A stretch of 5,925 bases of DNA from an uncultured bacterium. GTDB lineage: Bacteria; Patescibacteriota; Saccharimonadia; Saccharimonadales; Saccharimonadaceae. Numbering within the stretch: the first letter of the stretch is position 1; the number at the start of each line of letters is the position of its first letter. The notes under the pieces are model-generated. The model worked only from the letters and a program-made list of their open reading frames with translations, was not told the DNA's origin and did no database searches. Made by a program: the position numbers and the translations under genes. Below, piece by piece: positions 1 through 5,925 of the stretch. The stretch is taken from assembly GCA_903844835.1 (NCBI GenBank), contig CAIMUU010000065.1, positions 1 to 5,925 on the forward strand, in the 5' to 3' direction.

Positions 1-1
1 A

Positions 2-1927
2 GTCCAAGCTCAACAGGCCCGCCAAATCTTAGACCGCTTGGTCGGGTTTGAATTATCACCAGTTGTCTGGCGAAAAGTCCCAGGTGGCAAATCGGCCGGC
101 CGCGTCCAATCTCCAGCTGTTAGGCTACTGGTTGAGCGTGAACGCGAAATCGAAAGTTTTGATAGTTCATTTACGTTTAAGATCGTGGCCCAGTTCAAAC
201 ACGGCAACGATAAGCTTCAAGCCGAATTACCAAATAAATTTAGTACCGAAGACGAAGCCAGACAATTTCTAGAGAGCTTAATTAATGCTAACTTTAAGGT
301 TTCTGACGTCACCACCAGCCCTGCCAGTCGTAACCCAGGCGCACCATTTACTACTAGTACTTTGCAACAAGAGGCCAATAGCCGACTAGGCTTTAGCGCC
401 AAATCGACGATGTCTTGTGCCCAAAAGTTGTATCAAGAAGGCAAGATTACCTATATGCGAACCGACTCGACCATACTGAGTGGCCAAGCTATCGCTATGG
501 CGACTAACTATATTAAAGATACATTTGGTGAAAAATATAGCCAAGTTCGGAATTTCAAAACCAAAAGCGCTGGCGCTCAAGAAGCTCACGAAGCTATCCG
601 TCCAACCGATATGTCGCGCGAACACGGTAGTAATAATGAATATGACCAAAAAATATATGACCTTATCCGACGTCGCACCCTCGCCAGCCAAATGGCCCCA
701 GCCCAACTTGAAAAAACCGTTATTACTATTAAAATTACTGACAAAAGCAACCGCGTAAGCAAGCTTGTTTTTGAGGCCAAAGGTGAAGTGATAATTTTCG
801 ATGGCTTCCTCAAAGTCTATGGTGGTAGCAAAAAAGACGCCGAAATCTTGCCAGCCGTCTCATCTGGGGACACGCTAGATCTAGCGTCGGCCAACGCTCG
901 TCAAACATTTGCTAGACCACCAGCCCGTTATTCTGAAGGTAGTTTGGTCAAAAAGCTGGAAGACCTAGGCATTGGTCGACCATCAACCTATGCCACAATC
1001 ATTAATACCGTTCAAGTTCGAGGCTACGCCGAAAAGGGCGAGACCGAAGGCGCACCTCGCGATATAATTTCGCTAAGCCTCAAAAAAGACCAAATAAGTC
1101 GAGAGATTGTCCAGGAAAAAACCGGCTCTGATCGTGGCAAACTAGTCCCAACCCCTGCTGGCGAAGTCGTCAGCGACTTTCTGGTCAATCATTTTGAACC
1201 GATTGTTGACTATGGCTTTACCGCCAAGGTCGAAACTCGATTTGACAAGATTGCAACTGGCTCACTGGCTCGCAACACCATGCTTGATAGTTTTTATACG
1301 CCATTTCATAAACTTATTGAAAACTCTGGCGGTATTGATCGCAGTACTGTCACAAAAGCTCGCGAAATTGGCATCCATCCTGTCACCAAACAGCCAATCT
1401 TGGCTCGTTTCGGACGATTTGGACCGATGTTGCAACTGGGTGGTGGCGAAGCTGATATCAAACCACAATTTGCACCAATGCCAACTGGACGCAAAATTGA
1501 GACCGTTACTCTTGAAGAAGCCCTTCATGCCTTTGAACTACCTCGAACTGTTGGTAAAACCGCTGAAGGCGCCACTATTAAGGCTAATATTGGTCGTTTT
1601 GGACCATATATTCAGATTGACAAACTATTCGTCAATATTAAACCATTTGACCCTCACACAATTACCCTCAAGGAAGCTCTGGAATTATACAAAGCCAAAC
1701 AAAAATCTGAAATTGATAAAAATATCGCTGATTTCGGGGATGGTCTGAAAATTATTAAAGGTCACTATGGACCATATATTACAAATGGCACAAAAAACGC
1801 CAAGATTCCAAAAGAAATTGACCCAAAAAGTATCACGATTGAACAAGCCAAAGAAATACTGACGGCTGCTCCATCAGGTAAAAAACGACGAGTAATTCGA
1901 AAAAATATTCGACGCAAAAAAGCCTAA
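2..1927 (+). CDS. topA: DNA topoisomerase I (type IA), 5'-truncated by window edge
   Basis: Type IA topoisomerase, which relaxes negatively supercoiled DNA by cutting one strand through a 5'-phosphotyrosine. The reading frame is open from the first complete codon at position 2, and the peptide there (VQAQQARQILDRLVG) aligns with the interior of known TopA proteins, so the gene starts upstream; the TTG at 38 is not the start. By comparison with E. coli TopA, roughly 150-170 residues including the toprim metal site are missing. Visible family motifs: GRVQSP (98-115), YMRTDS with the catalytic Tyr at 452-454, HEAIRPTD (587-610), LGIGRPSTYA (965-994). The C-terminus has no cysteine zinc ribbons; it has three Gly-rich repeats and a Lys/Arg-rich tail ending in TAA. 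Only one cysteine is present in the visible protein. The zinc-free C-terminus resembles actinobacterial and CPR TopA. The core looks intact. Confidence 0.97.
   Translation, partial: VQAQQARQILDRLVGFELSPVVWRKVPGGKSAGRVQSPAVRLLVEREREIESFDSSFTFKIVAQFKHGNDKLQAELPNKFSTEDEARQFLESLINANFKVSDVTTSPASRNPGAPFTTSTLQQEANSRLGFSAKSTMSCAQKLYQEGKITYMRTDSTILSGQAIAMATNYIKDTFGEKYSQVRNFKTKSAGAQEAHEAIRPTDMSREHGSNNEYDQKIYDLIRRRTLASQMAPAQLEKTVITIKITDKSNRVSKLVFEAKGEVIIFDGFLKVYGGSKKDAEILPAVSSGDTLDLASANARQTFARPPARYSEGSLVKKLEDLGIGRPSTYATIINTVQVRGYAEKGETEGAPRDIISLSLKKDQISREIVQEKTGSDRGKLVPTPAGEVVSDFLVNHFEPIVDYGFTAKVETRFDKIATGSLARNTMLDSFYTPFHKLIENSGGIDRSTVTKAREIGIHPVTKQPILARFGRFGPMLQLGGGEADIKPQFAPMPTGRKIETVTLEEALHAFELPRTVGKTAEGATIKANIGRFGPYIQIDKLFVNIKPFDPHTITLKEALELYKAKQKSEIDKNIADFGDGLKIIKGHYGPYITNGTKNAKIPKEIDPKSITIEQAKEILTAAPSGKKRRVIRKNIRRKKA
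1370..1880 (+). repeat. Three TopA C-terminal protein repeats (GRFGP type)
   Basis: Three diverged repeats within the topA coding region. Each has a core G-R/H-F/Y-G-P turn: GRFGPM at 1412-1429, GRFGPY at 1592-1609 and GHYGPY at 1760-1777. Each is followed by a short helix of the type LEEALHAF, LKEALELY or IEQAKEIL. They match the known topoisomerase I C-terminal repeat, a DNA-binding module that stands in for zinc ribbons in several lineages. These are protein-level repeats; the DNA copies are clearly diverged, so this is not a recent duplication. Confidence 0.8.
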
Positions 1928-1944
1928 TCAGTTCTAGACCACTA

Positions 1945-1975
1945 TTTACATAGCATGTCTATTTTATGCTATAAT
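1945..1975 (+). promoter_or_regulatory. Candidate promoter P1 with extended -10 (TGCTATAAT)
   Basis: A perfect TATAAT at 1970-1975 is preceded by TG at 1967-1968, giving an extended -10 element. The best -35 is TTTACA at 1945-1950, one mismatch from consensus but with a long 19-bp spacer; extended -10 promoters tolerate a weak -35. The predicted start of transcription is near 1982, leaving a leader of about 100 nt before the downstream gene. Promoter activity is inferred from sequence only. Confidence 0.6.
1950..1972. repeat. 7-bp inverted repeat spanning the P1 spacer and -10
   Basis: ATAGCAT (1950-1956) and ATGCTAT (1966-1972) are perfect reverse complements separated by 9 nt. The right arm overlaps the extended -10 of P1. 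It could be an operator for a dimeric repressor or a small hairpin just after topA. No U-run follows, so it is a poor intrinsic terminator. A 7-bp dyad can arise by chance, so the function is uncertain. Confidence 0.45.
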
Positions 1976-1995
1976 GAGCCTAGTACATAAAATGT

Positions 1996-2024
1996 TTGAC
2001 ATTATATAAATAATCTTATATAAT
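1996..2024 (+). promoter_or_regulatory. Candidate promoter P2, exact sigma-70 consensus
   Basis: TTGACA at 1996-2001, a 17-bp spacer, and TATAAT at 2019-2024: both hexamers and the spacing match the housekeeping sigma consensus exactly. Transcription would begin near 2031, giving a leader of about 50 nt before the ATG at 2081. This is the strongest promoter call in the window and should drive the sigma-4/winged-helix gene. The region is very AT-rich, which makes a TATAAT cheap by chance, but the correctly spaced perfect -35 is not easily explained that way. Confidence 0.8.
2001..2024. repeat. 9-bp inverted repeat inside promoter P2
   Basis: ATTATATAA (2001-2009) and TTATATAAT (2016-2024) are perfect reverse complements with a 6-nt centre. 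The dyad runs from the last base of the -35 to the last base of the -10, filling the spacer. The embedded octamer TTATATAA is itself palindromic and so also appears as a direct repeat 14 bp apart. It is a plausible operator, or simply a by-product of AT-rich sequence. Confidence 0.5.
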
Positions 2025-2062
2025 TATAAATAACTCTAATGTAAAACTACTGTGGTGGACAG

Positions 2063-2070
2063 AAAGAAAG
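2063..2070 (+). promoter_or_regulatory. Weak ribosome binding site that decides the start at 2081
   Basis: The purine-rich stretch AAAGAAAG ends 10 nt before ATG 2081 but only 4 nt before the alternative TTG 2075. Spacing and codon quality therefore favour ATG 2081. There is no good GGAGG; a GGTGG at 2054-2058 is too far upstream of either start. Confidence 0.4.
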
Positions 2071-2080
2071 ACAATTGAAA

Positions 2081-3130
2081 ATGAGCGATACACCTGAAAA
2101 TGCCCAAAAAACCGATTTTCAAACTGGCGTTAGTGAAATCCTAGCCATCATCGACCAAGAACGTGAACGTGAAATTATTACCCGCCGATTTGGCCTATAT
2201 GACCGCCGCGAAACCCTCGAACAAATCGGGGAGTTGCTTGGTATTACTCGCGAACGTGTTCGACAACTTGAAAAGGCTATTTTAGCCAAGCTACGATCTG
2301 CCACCGAAAACGGCAAGGTCACTGCTGTTAACAATCTTGAAAAAACTATTATCCGAAAATTATCTGAATTAGGCCGAGTTGCCAGAGTTCAAGATTTGAC
2401 GGACCTACTTTATTCCGGCACTAGCAACCCACGCGAACGCTCACAAGTTGCGTTTGTTGCCGAACTTGCACCAGGTTTGACGGTCGTCGACGAAAACGAC
2501 AATTATTTCCATAGTGTTGGAATCCGCGAATATGGCGATGACAAAAAGATTTGCCTAGAAGTTGATTCGATTGTTTCAACCATCCGCAAACACGGCGAAC
2601 CACTAACTATCGAGCAACTGCACGACAAGCTTTCCTACGAACACCCAGATTACGTCCGGGCACTGGCTAGTACCTCAAAATTACTGGCTCATCTTAAAGA
2701 TAACTGGGGCCTTGTAAAATGGCCAACCGTTAACCCTAAAAACATCCGTGACAAAATATTTGTCATCTTGGCCGAAAATGGCAAGCCAATGCACTTTTCT
2801 GAAATTGCCAAATTTATTAAAGACAGTAGCTTCAAGCGCAAAGACGTTACAACTCAAGCCATCCACAATGAACTTATCAAAGATGGACGCTTTGTATTGA
2901 TCGGTCGTGGCATTTATGCTCTTAGTACCTGGGGTTTTAGCCGTGGGACTGTTGCCGACATAATTGCTGAAGTCCTAAAAAACTCAACAATGCCACTTCA
3001 CCGTGACGAAATCGTCAAGCGCGTCCTAAAAAGTCGCCAAGTTAAAGAGACGACCATTCTGCTAAACCTGCAAAGCAAGTCACAATTTAAGCGTGTTGCC
3101 AAAGCAACATATGCGCTCGAAGCAAAATAA
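2081..3130 (+). CDS. Sigma-70 region 4 protein with tandem winged-helix (HARE-HTH-like) units
   Basis: 349-residue protein predicted to bind DNA and/or RNA polymerase. Residues about 28-72 are a full sigma-70 region 4: the region 4.1 helix (RRFGL near 35-39), then the helix-turn-helix TLEQIGELLGITRERVRQLE (45-64). The residues that in housekeeping sigma factors contact the -35 element are kept (R57, E58, R59, R61, Q62). No region 2 or 3 exists, so it cannot melt a -10 and is not a complete sigma factor. The remainder (about 86-347) reads as winged-helix units; the one at 222-286 resembles the HARE-HTH domain also found in the RNA polymerase delta subunit of Firmicutes. I recall similar proteins as common in CPR genomes. 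ATG 2081 is preferred over TTG 2075 (two residues longer) on spacing to the purine-rich site. Own promoters P1/P2 lie just upstream. Likely a transcription regulator or RNAP accessory protein; exact role unknown. Confidence 0.9.
   Translation: MSDTPENAQKTDFQTGVSEILAIIDQEREREIITRRFGLYDRRETLEQIGELLGITRERVRQLEKAILAKLRSATENGKVTAVNNLEKTIIRKLSELGRVARVQDLTDLLYSGTSNPRERSQVAFVAELAPGLTVVDENDNYFHSVGIREYGDDKKICLEVDSIVSTIRKHGEPLTIEQLHDKLSYEHPDYVRALASTSKLLAHLKDNWGLVKWPTVNPKNIRDKIFVILAENGKPMHFSEIAKFIKDSSFKRKDVTTQAIHNELIKDGRFVLIGRGIYALSTWGFSRGTVADIIAEVLKNSTMPLHRDEIVKRVLKSRQVKETTILLNLQSKSQFKRVAKATYALEAK
2336..3121 (+). repeat. Four tandem winged-helix-like protein units
   Basis: The part after sigma region 4 repeats one pattern four times: a helix, a Gly or polar turn, then a recognition-type helix, then a beta wing. 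The turn-plus-helix cores are LGRVARVQDLTDLL (97-110), HGEPLTIEQLHDKL (171-184), NGKPMHFSEIAKFI (233-246) and STMPLHRDEIVKRVL (302-316). Wings end in aromatic residues in units 1, 3 and 4 (NYFHSV, IYALSTWGF, TYALE). Units 3 and 4 are the clearest, unit 1 the most diverged. This is my reading by eye; structure prediction would settle it. Confidence 0.6.
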
Positions 3131-3135
3131 CTCAA

Positions 3136-3146
3136 TAACATTGTTA
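3136..3146. repeat. Short palindrome TAACA-T-TGTTA over the P3 -35
   Basis: Two 5-bp arms around a single central base, overlapping the -35 of the promoter ahead of the ATPase gene. It could be an operator half-site pair; at this size chance occurrence is quite likely. No U-run follows, so it is not a terminator for the upstream gene. Confidence 0.25.
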
Positions 3147-3169
3147 AGTTGCTTCTCTAGTGCGATAAT
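3141..3169 (+). promoter_or_regulatory. Candidate promoter P3 with extended -10 (TGCGATAAT)
   Basis: TTGTTA (3141-3146, 4 of 6 to consensus), a 17-bp spacer, and GATAAT (3164-3169, 5 of 6) preceded by TG at 3161-3162. Transcription would start near 3176, only about 6 nt before the ATG at 3182, so the mRNA would be almost leaderless. The purine run AAAGAG at 3171-3176, which could serve as a weak ribosome site on a read-through transcript, would be mostly excluded from a transcript starting here. Confidence 0.55.
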
Positions 3170-3181
3170 AAAAGAGCAATC

Positions 3182-5884
3182 ATGGGCATAGTTCTATCTA
3201 TAATAAACTTTATTTTTCAATGGTATGTTTGGGTACCCTTTGTACTCATCTTGGGATTTTTAACCTGGCGCAACTACAAAAAAGTCGACTCCATAACCAA
3301 AGATGTCGAAAGCGACCTGTTAGTACTTGAAATTCCAAAAGCCAATGACAAGAGTGAATTAGCCGCCGAACAACTATTTGCCAGCCTACACGGCATATTG
3401 CGCGACAGAGAGGAACTTAAGCTAAACGGTGGCGTCCAAGAGCATTTAAGTTTTGAAATTGCCTCAGTTAACAGCCAGATTAGATTTTATGCCTGGGTAC
3501 CTCGAACACTACGAAGCTTTGTTGAAGGCCAGATTTATTCACAATACCCAAGTGTCCAAATCAGCAAAGCTGATGACGACTATGTTACTCACGAGCATGC
3601 CCATAGTGTGGCATATTCATCCGAAATAACACTTACCGACAACGAAATGTTGCCGATTAAAACTTTTCAAAACTTTGAAGTTGACCCGCTGGCTGGCATT
3701 ACTGGCGCACTGGCAAAACTTGAGACAACCGGTGAAGAAGTATGGATACAAATCCTAGCTAGACCAATTGCCGACAGTTGGCACAAAGAGTCAGAGGTTT
3801 GGATTGACGGAGTTAAAAAAGGCAAAACATCACTTTTCAGTGGCATATTTAGTTTGTCTTGGTTGGGCAAATTTATTAGCGCCTTGTGGCAACCACCAGA
3901 AGCTTCAAAGGGTACAACTGTCACTCCAAAAGAATTATCAGACCGAAACAAGACTCGTGTTACCGAAGCCCAAGAAAAGGCCACAAAACTCGGTTATCGC
4001 GTCAAAATCCGCCTCGTCTACCTCGGCGACAGCACTGTTAACGCTAGGCTCCGCATGCAAGCAATTGTGGGCACCTTTAAGCAATTTAATAGTACCAACT
4101 TAAATGGCTTCAAGATGTCTAGTGCCAGTTTCAAAAAAGAAGATTTAGCCGGCTATCGCAATCGCACATTTAAGAGTGGGGGATACATCCTTAATATTGA
4201 AGAGTTGGCCAGTGTATTTCACTTACCTCATACTAACGTTGAAACACCAAATGTAGTTTGGGCCAGCACCAAAACCGCCGAGCCACCTGCAAAATTGCCA
4301 ATCATTACAGGTAACAGTGCGATTGACGAAAATATTAGCGCCTTTGGTATGACTAACTTCCGTGGCGTTAACCACCAATTTGGTATGTATCGCTCGGACC
4401 GCTCTAGGCACGTATACATTATTGGGCAAACTGGTGCCGGTAAAACTGGTGCGCTAGCCCTATTTGCACTAAGCGACATATTCCATGGCCACGGCTATGC
4501 CATTATTGACCCGCACGGTGACTTTGCCGTTGATAATATGCGCTTTATCCCTGGTAGCCGTACGAACGATGTCGTCTACTTTAACCCTGCCGACACCGCC
4601 TTCCCATTGGGCTTTAACCCATTAGAGGTAACAAACCCTAGCCAAAAGACCAATATTAGTTCGGAAGTTATTGGCGTCTTAAAGCGCATGTTTGGCGAAT
4701 CATGGGGACCAAGACTCGAATATATCCTTCGCTACACCATACTGGCCCTCCTGGACCGTCCAGTGACCACAATGCTAGATATTACTCGTATGTTAACCGA
4801 CAAAAGATTCCGCCAAGAAACCCTAGGATACTGCAAAGATACCGTCGTCTTAAATTTTTGGAAAGTTGAATTCGCCAGCTGGAACGACAAATTTGTGGCC
4901 GAAGCGATTTCGCCAGTCTTAAATAAAGTCGGCGCCTTTACGGCTAACCCAATTATTCGTAATATTATCGGCCAGCCGAAATCAACCTTTAACATCCGCG
5001 AGATTATGGATGAAGGCAAGATTTTGATCGTCAACTTGTCCAAGGGTCTAATAGGTGAGGATAATGCCGCCATTCTAGGGGCATTCTTGGTCACCAAGAT
5101 ACAACTTGCATCAATGAGCCGAAGTGACATATCAAATATCGAAGACCGCCGTCCGTTCTATCTGTACGTCGACGAGTTCCAAAACTTTGCAACTGATTCA
5201 TTTGCAACTATCCTATCAGAGGCCCGCAAATACGGCCTGAACCTTACCGTAGCCAATCAATACATCAGCCAAATGAGCGAAACCGTCCGTGATGCCGTCT
5301 TTGGCAACGTCGGTACGATGATTTCCTTCCGTGTGTCGGCAGATGATGCGCCTATCCTAGCTAAGCAATTTGAACCACAATTTGAGCCTAATGACCTCTT
5401 ACAAATGCACAATCGCAACTTTATTATCAATATGGTCATCAAGGGCGAAAAGGCCCCAGCCTTTAACGCTACGACCCTAACGCTACCTAAACCACAGCTA
5501 GATAACACTGGCCGTATTATCGAAAATACCCGCCGTAACTACAGCCGAAGCCGCAGCGAAGTTGAAAATGAGATATCTACAGCGATTACGCCACCCGAGA
5601 ATCTCCAGTCACAAAGGCCACAGCCACCAAGACCTCAGAATATTAAATGGCCAGTCGGCATTCAGCCAGTTACTTACGGACAAAAGCCAGCAGAGAAGAG
5701 AAGCGAATCCCCCGCCCCTGTTATAACAGAGGTAAATGACCGACCACGCCGAAAGCGCAAGCGATCACACAAAAAGACAACTTTTGTACTAAACGGCCAA
5801 CAACCAAACCATAGCGACAGCTCCAAAGCACCTGCACCGCTAATTGAAACAGGTGATGGCGATACTTACCAAATCAAGCACTAG
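3182..5884 (+). CDS. Membrane-anchored VirD4/TraD-like ATPase (type IV secretion coupling protein family)
   Basis: 900-residue P-loop ATPase of the VirD4/TraG/HerA superfamily, whose members feed DNA or protein substrates to type IV secretion channels. One N-terminal membrane helix (about 4-28) is followed by positive residues (RNYKK), placing the ATPase in the cytoplasm. Residues about 45-360 form a large domain I cannot name from sequence, with a moderately hydrophobic stretch at 217-236. The motor follows: Walker A GQTGAGKT (415-422), the IIDPHGDF strand (441-448) typical of this family, Walker B LYVDEF with D664/E665, and the TraD/TraG-like segment ARKYGLNLTVANQ with Q693. Residues about 800-900 are Pro-rich and probably disordered, with a basic cluster RPRRKRKRSHKK (854-865). 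No VirB-type partner is visible in the window. ATG 3182 starts directly at the membrane helix and ends at TAG. Substrate unknown. Confidence 0.9.
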   Translation: MGIVLSIINFIFQWYVWVPFVLILGFLTWRNYKKVDSITKDVESDLLVLEIPKANDKSELAAEQLFASLHGILRDREELKLNGGVQEHLSFEIASVNSQIRFYAWVPRTLRSFVEGQIYSQYPSVQISKADDDYVTHEHAHSVAYSSEITLTDNEMLPIKTFQNFEVDPLAGITGALAKLETTGEEVWIQILARPIADSWHKESEVWIDGVKKGKTSLFSGIFSLSWLGKFISALWQPPEASKGTTVTPKELSDRNKTRVTEAQEKATKLGYRVKIRLVYLGDSTVNARLRMQAIVGTFKQFNSTNLNGFKMSSASFKKEDLAGYRNRTFKSGGYILNIEELASVFHLPHTNVETPNVVWASTKTAEPPAKLPIITGNSAIDENISAFGMTNFRGVNHQFGMYRSDRSRHVYIIGQTGAGKTGALALFALSDIFHGHGYAIIDPHGDFAVDNMRFIPGSRTNDVVYFNPADTAFPLGFNPLEVTNPSQKTNISSEVIGVLKRMFGESWGPRLEYILRYTILALLDRPVTTMLDITRMLTDKRFRQETLGYCKDTVVLNFWKVEFASWNDKFVAEAISPVLNKVGAFTANPIIRNIIGQPKSTFNIREIMDEGKILIVNLSKGLIGEDNAAILGAFLVTKIQLASMSRSDISNIEDRRPFYLYVDEFQNFATDSFATILSEARKYGLNLTVANQYISQMSETVRDAVFGNVGTMISFRVSADDAPILAKQFEPQFEPNDLLQMHNRNFIINMVIKGEKAPAFNATTLTLPKPQLDNTGRIIENTRRNYSRSRSEVENEISTAITPPENLQSQRPQPPRPQNIKWPVGIQPVTYGQKPAEKRSESPAPVITEVNDRPRRKRKRSHKKTTFVLNGQQPNHSDSSKAPAPLIETGDGDTYQIKH

Positions 5885-5899
5885 CAACCATTTGGCACA

Positions 5900-5908
5900 T
5901 GCAATAAT
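5900..5908 (+). promoter_or_regulatory. Possible extended -10 (TGCAATAAT) for a gene beyond the window
   Basis: TG at 5900-5901 and AATAAT at 5903-5908 repeat the extended -10 pattern of P1 and P3. No good -35 lies 17 bp upstream. A TTGGCA at 5892-5897 would instead pair with a poorer AATACT at 5916-5921. The downstream gene is not in the window, so this is tentative. Confidence 0.35.
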
Positions 5909-5925
5909 ATAGAACAATACTAGAA

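Noticed and set aside
38..40. TTG as the start of topA
   Set aside because: The frame continues upstream to the window edge with conserved TopA sequence (AQQARQILDRL), so the true start is outside the window.
386..706. 106-residue minus-strand open frame inside topA
   Set aside because: Lies wholly opposite a well-conserved topoisomerase region; its peptide has no recognisable domain and no promoter or ribosome site was seen.
1194..1748. 184-residue plus-strand open frame overlapping topA in another frame
   Set aside because: Fully inside the topA repeats in a shifted frame; Leu-rich composition reflects the frame shift and there are no motifs.
1950..1972. Intrinsic terminator after topA
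   Set aside because: The hairpin is short and AT-rich and is not followed by a T-run; its right arm is the promoter -10, a better explanation.
1992..2009. Five-codon leader ORF (MFDII) downstream of P1
   Set aside because: Too short to support, no ribosome site, and it coincides with the P2 -35 and spacer.
2075..2080. TTG start two codons upstream of ATG 2081
   Set aside because: Too close to the purine-rich site and a rarer start codon; ATG 2081 fits better.
4732..5130. 132-residue minus-strand open frame inside the ATPase gene
   Set aside because: Opposite the conserved motor domain; the peptide resembles no family and looks like a by-product of coding-strand composition.
1..5925. A dedicated new defence or secretion operon formed by the three genes
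   Set aside because: Each gene has its own candidate promoter, the gaps are 153 and 51 nt, and the products belong to recognisable families with no obvious shared pathway.

Overview
The window holds three genes, all on the + strand and closely packed: the 3' part of a DNA topoisomerase I gene (topA), a gene for a sigma-70 region 4 protein with winged-helix (HARE-HTH-like) units, and a gene for a membrane-anchored VirD4/TraD-like ATPase. There are no RNA genes, insertion sequences or CRISPR arrays. Base composition is moderate and the stop codons are TAA, TAA and TAG. The protein families point to a Candidate Phyla Radiation (Patescibacteria) genome, most likely Saccharibacteria (TM7) or a relative. 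The reasons are a TopA that ends in glycine-rich repeats and a basic tail with no zinc ribbons, a sigma-4/winged-helix protein of a type I recall as common in CPR genomes, and a stand-alone VirD4-like ATPase with a large unnamed N-terminal domain. This assignment is inference from protein style and needs a database search.

Layout. Positions 1-1927 encode TopA, whose toprim domain lies upstream of the window; the catalytic tyrosine, the strand-passage core and three C-terminal repeats are present. The 153-nt gap 1928-2080 carries two candidate promoters in tandem. One is an extended -10 element. The other matches the sigma-70 consensus exactly in both hexamers with a 17-bp spacer. Each -10 lies inside an inverted repeat. 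The second gene (2081-3130) has an intact sigma region 4 (-35 reader and beta-flap binder) but no region 2, so it cannot be a conventional sigma factor; the rest looks like four consecutive winged-helix units. A 51-nt gap follows, with a third extended -10 promoter so close to the next ATG that the transcript would be almost leaderless. The third gene (3182-5884) is the 900-residue ATPase. The last 41 nt hold another copy of the extended -10 motif.

How the genes relate. All three belong to DNA or transcription housekeeping or DNA/protein transfer, but each appears to have its own promoter, so this looks like neighbouring single-gene units rather than one dedicated operon. The most interesting material is the architecture of the sigma-4 protein, the possibility that it acts on its own consensus promoter, and the recurring TGCNATAAT promoter motif in all three non-coding gaps. 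I found no convincing evidence of a wholly new multi-gene system.
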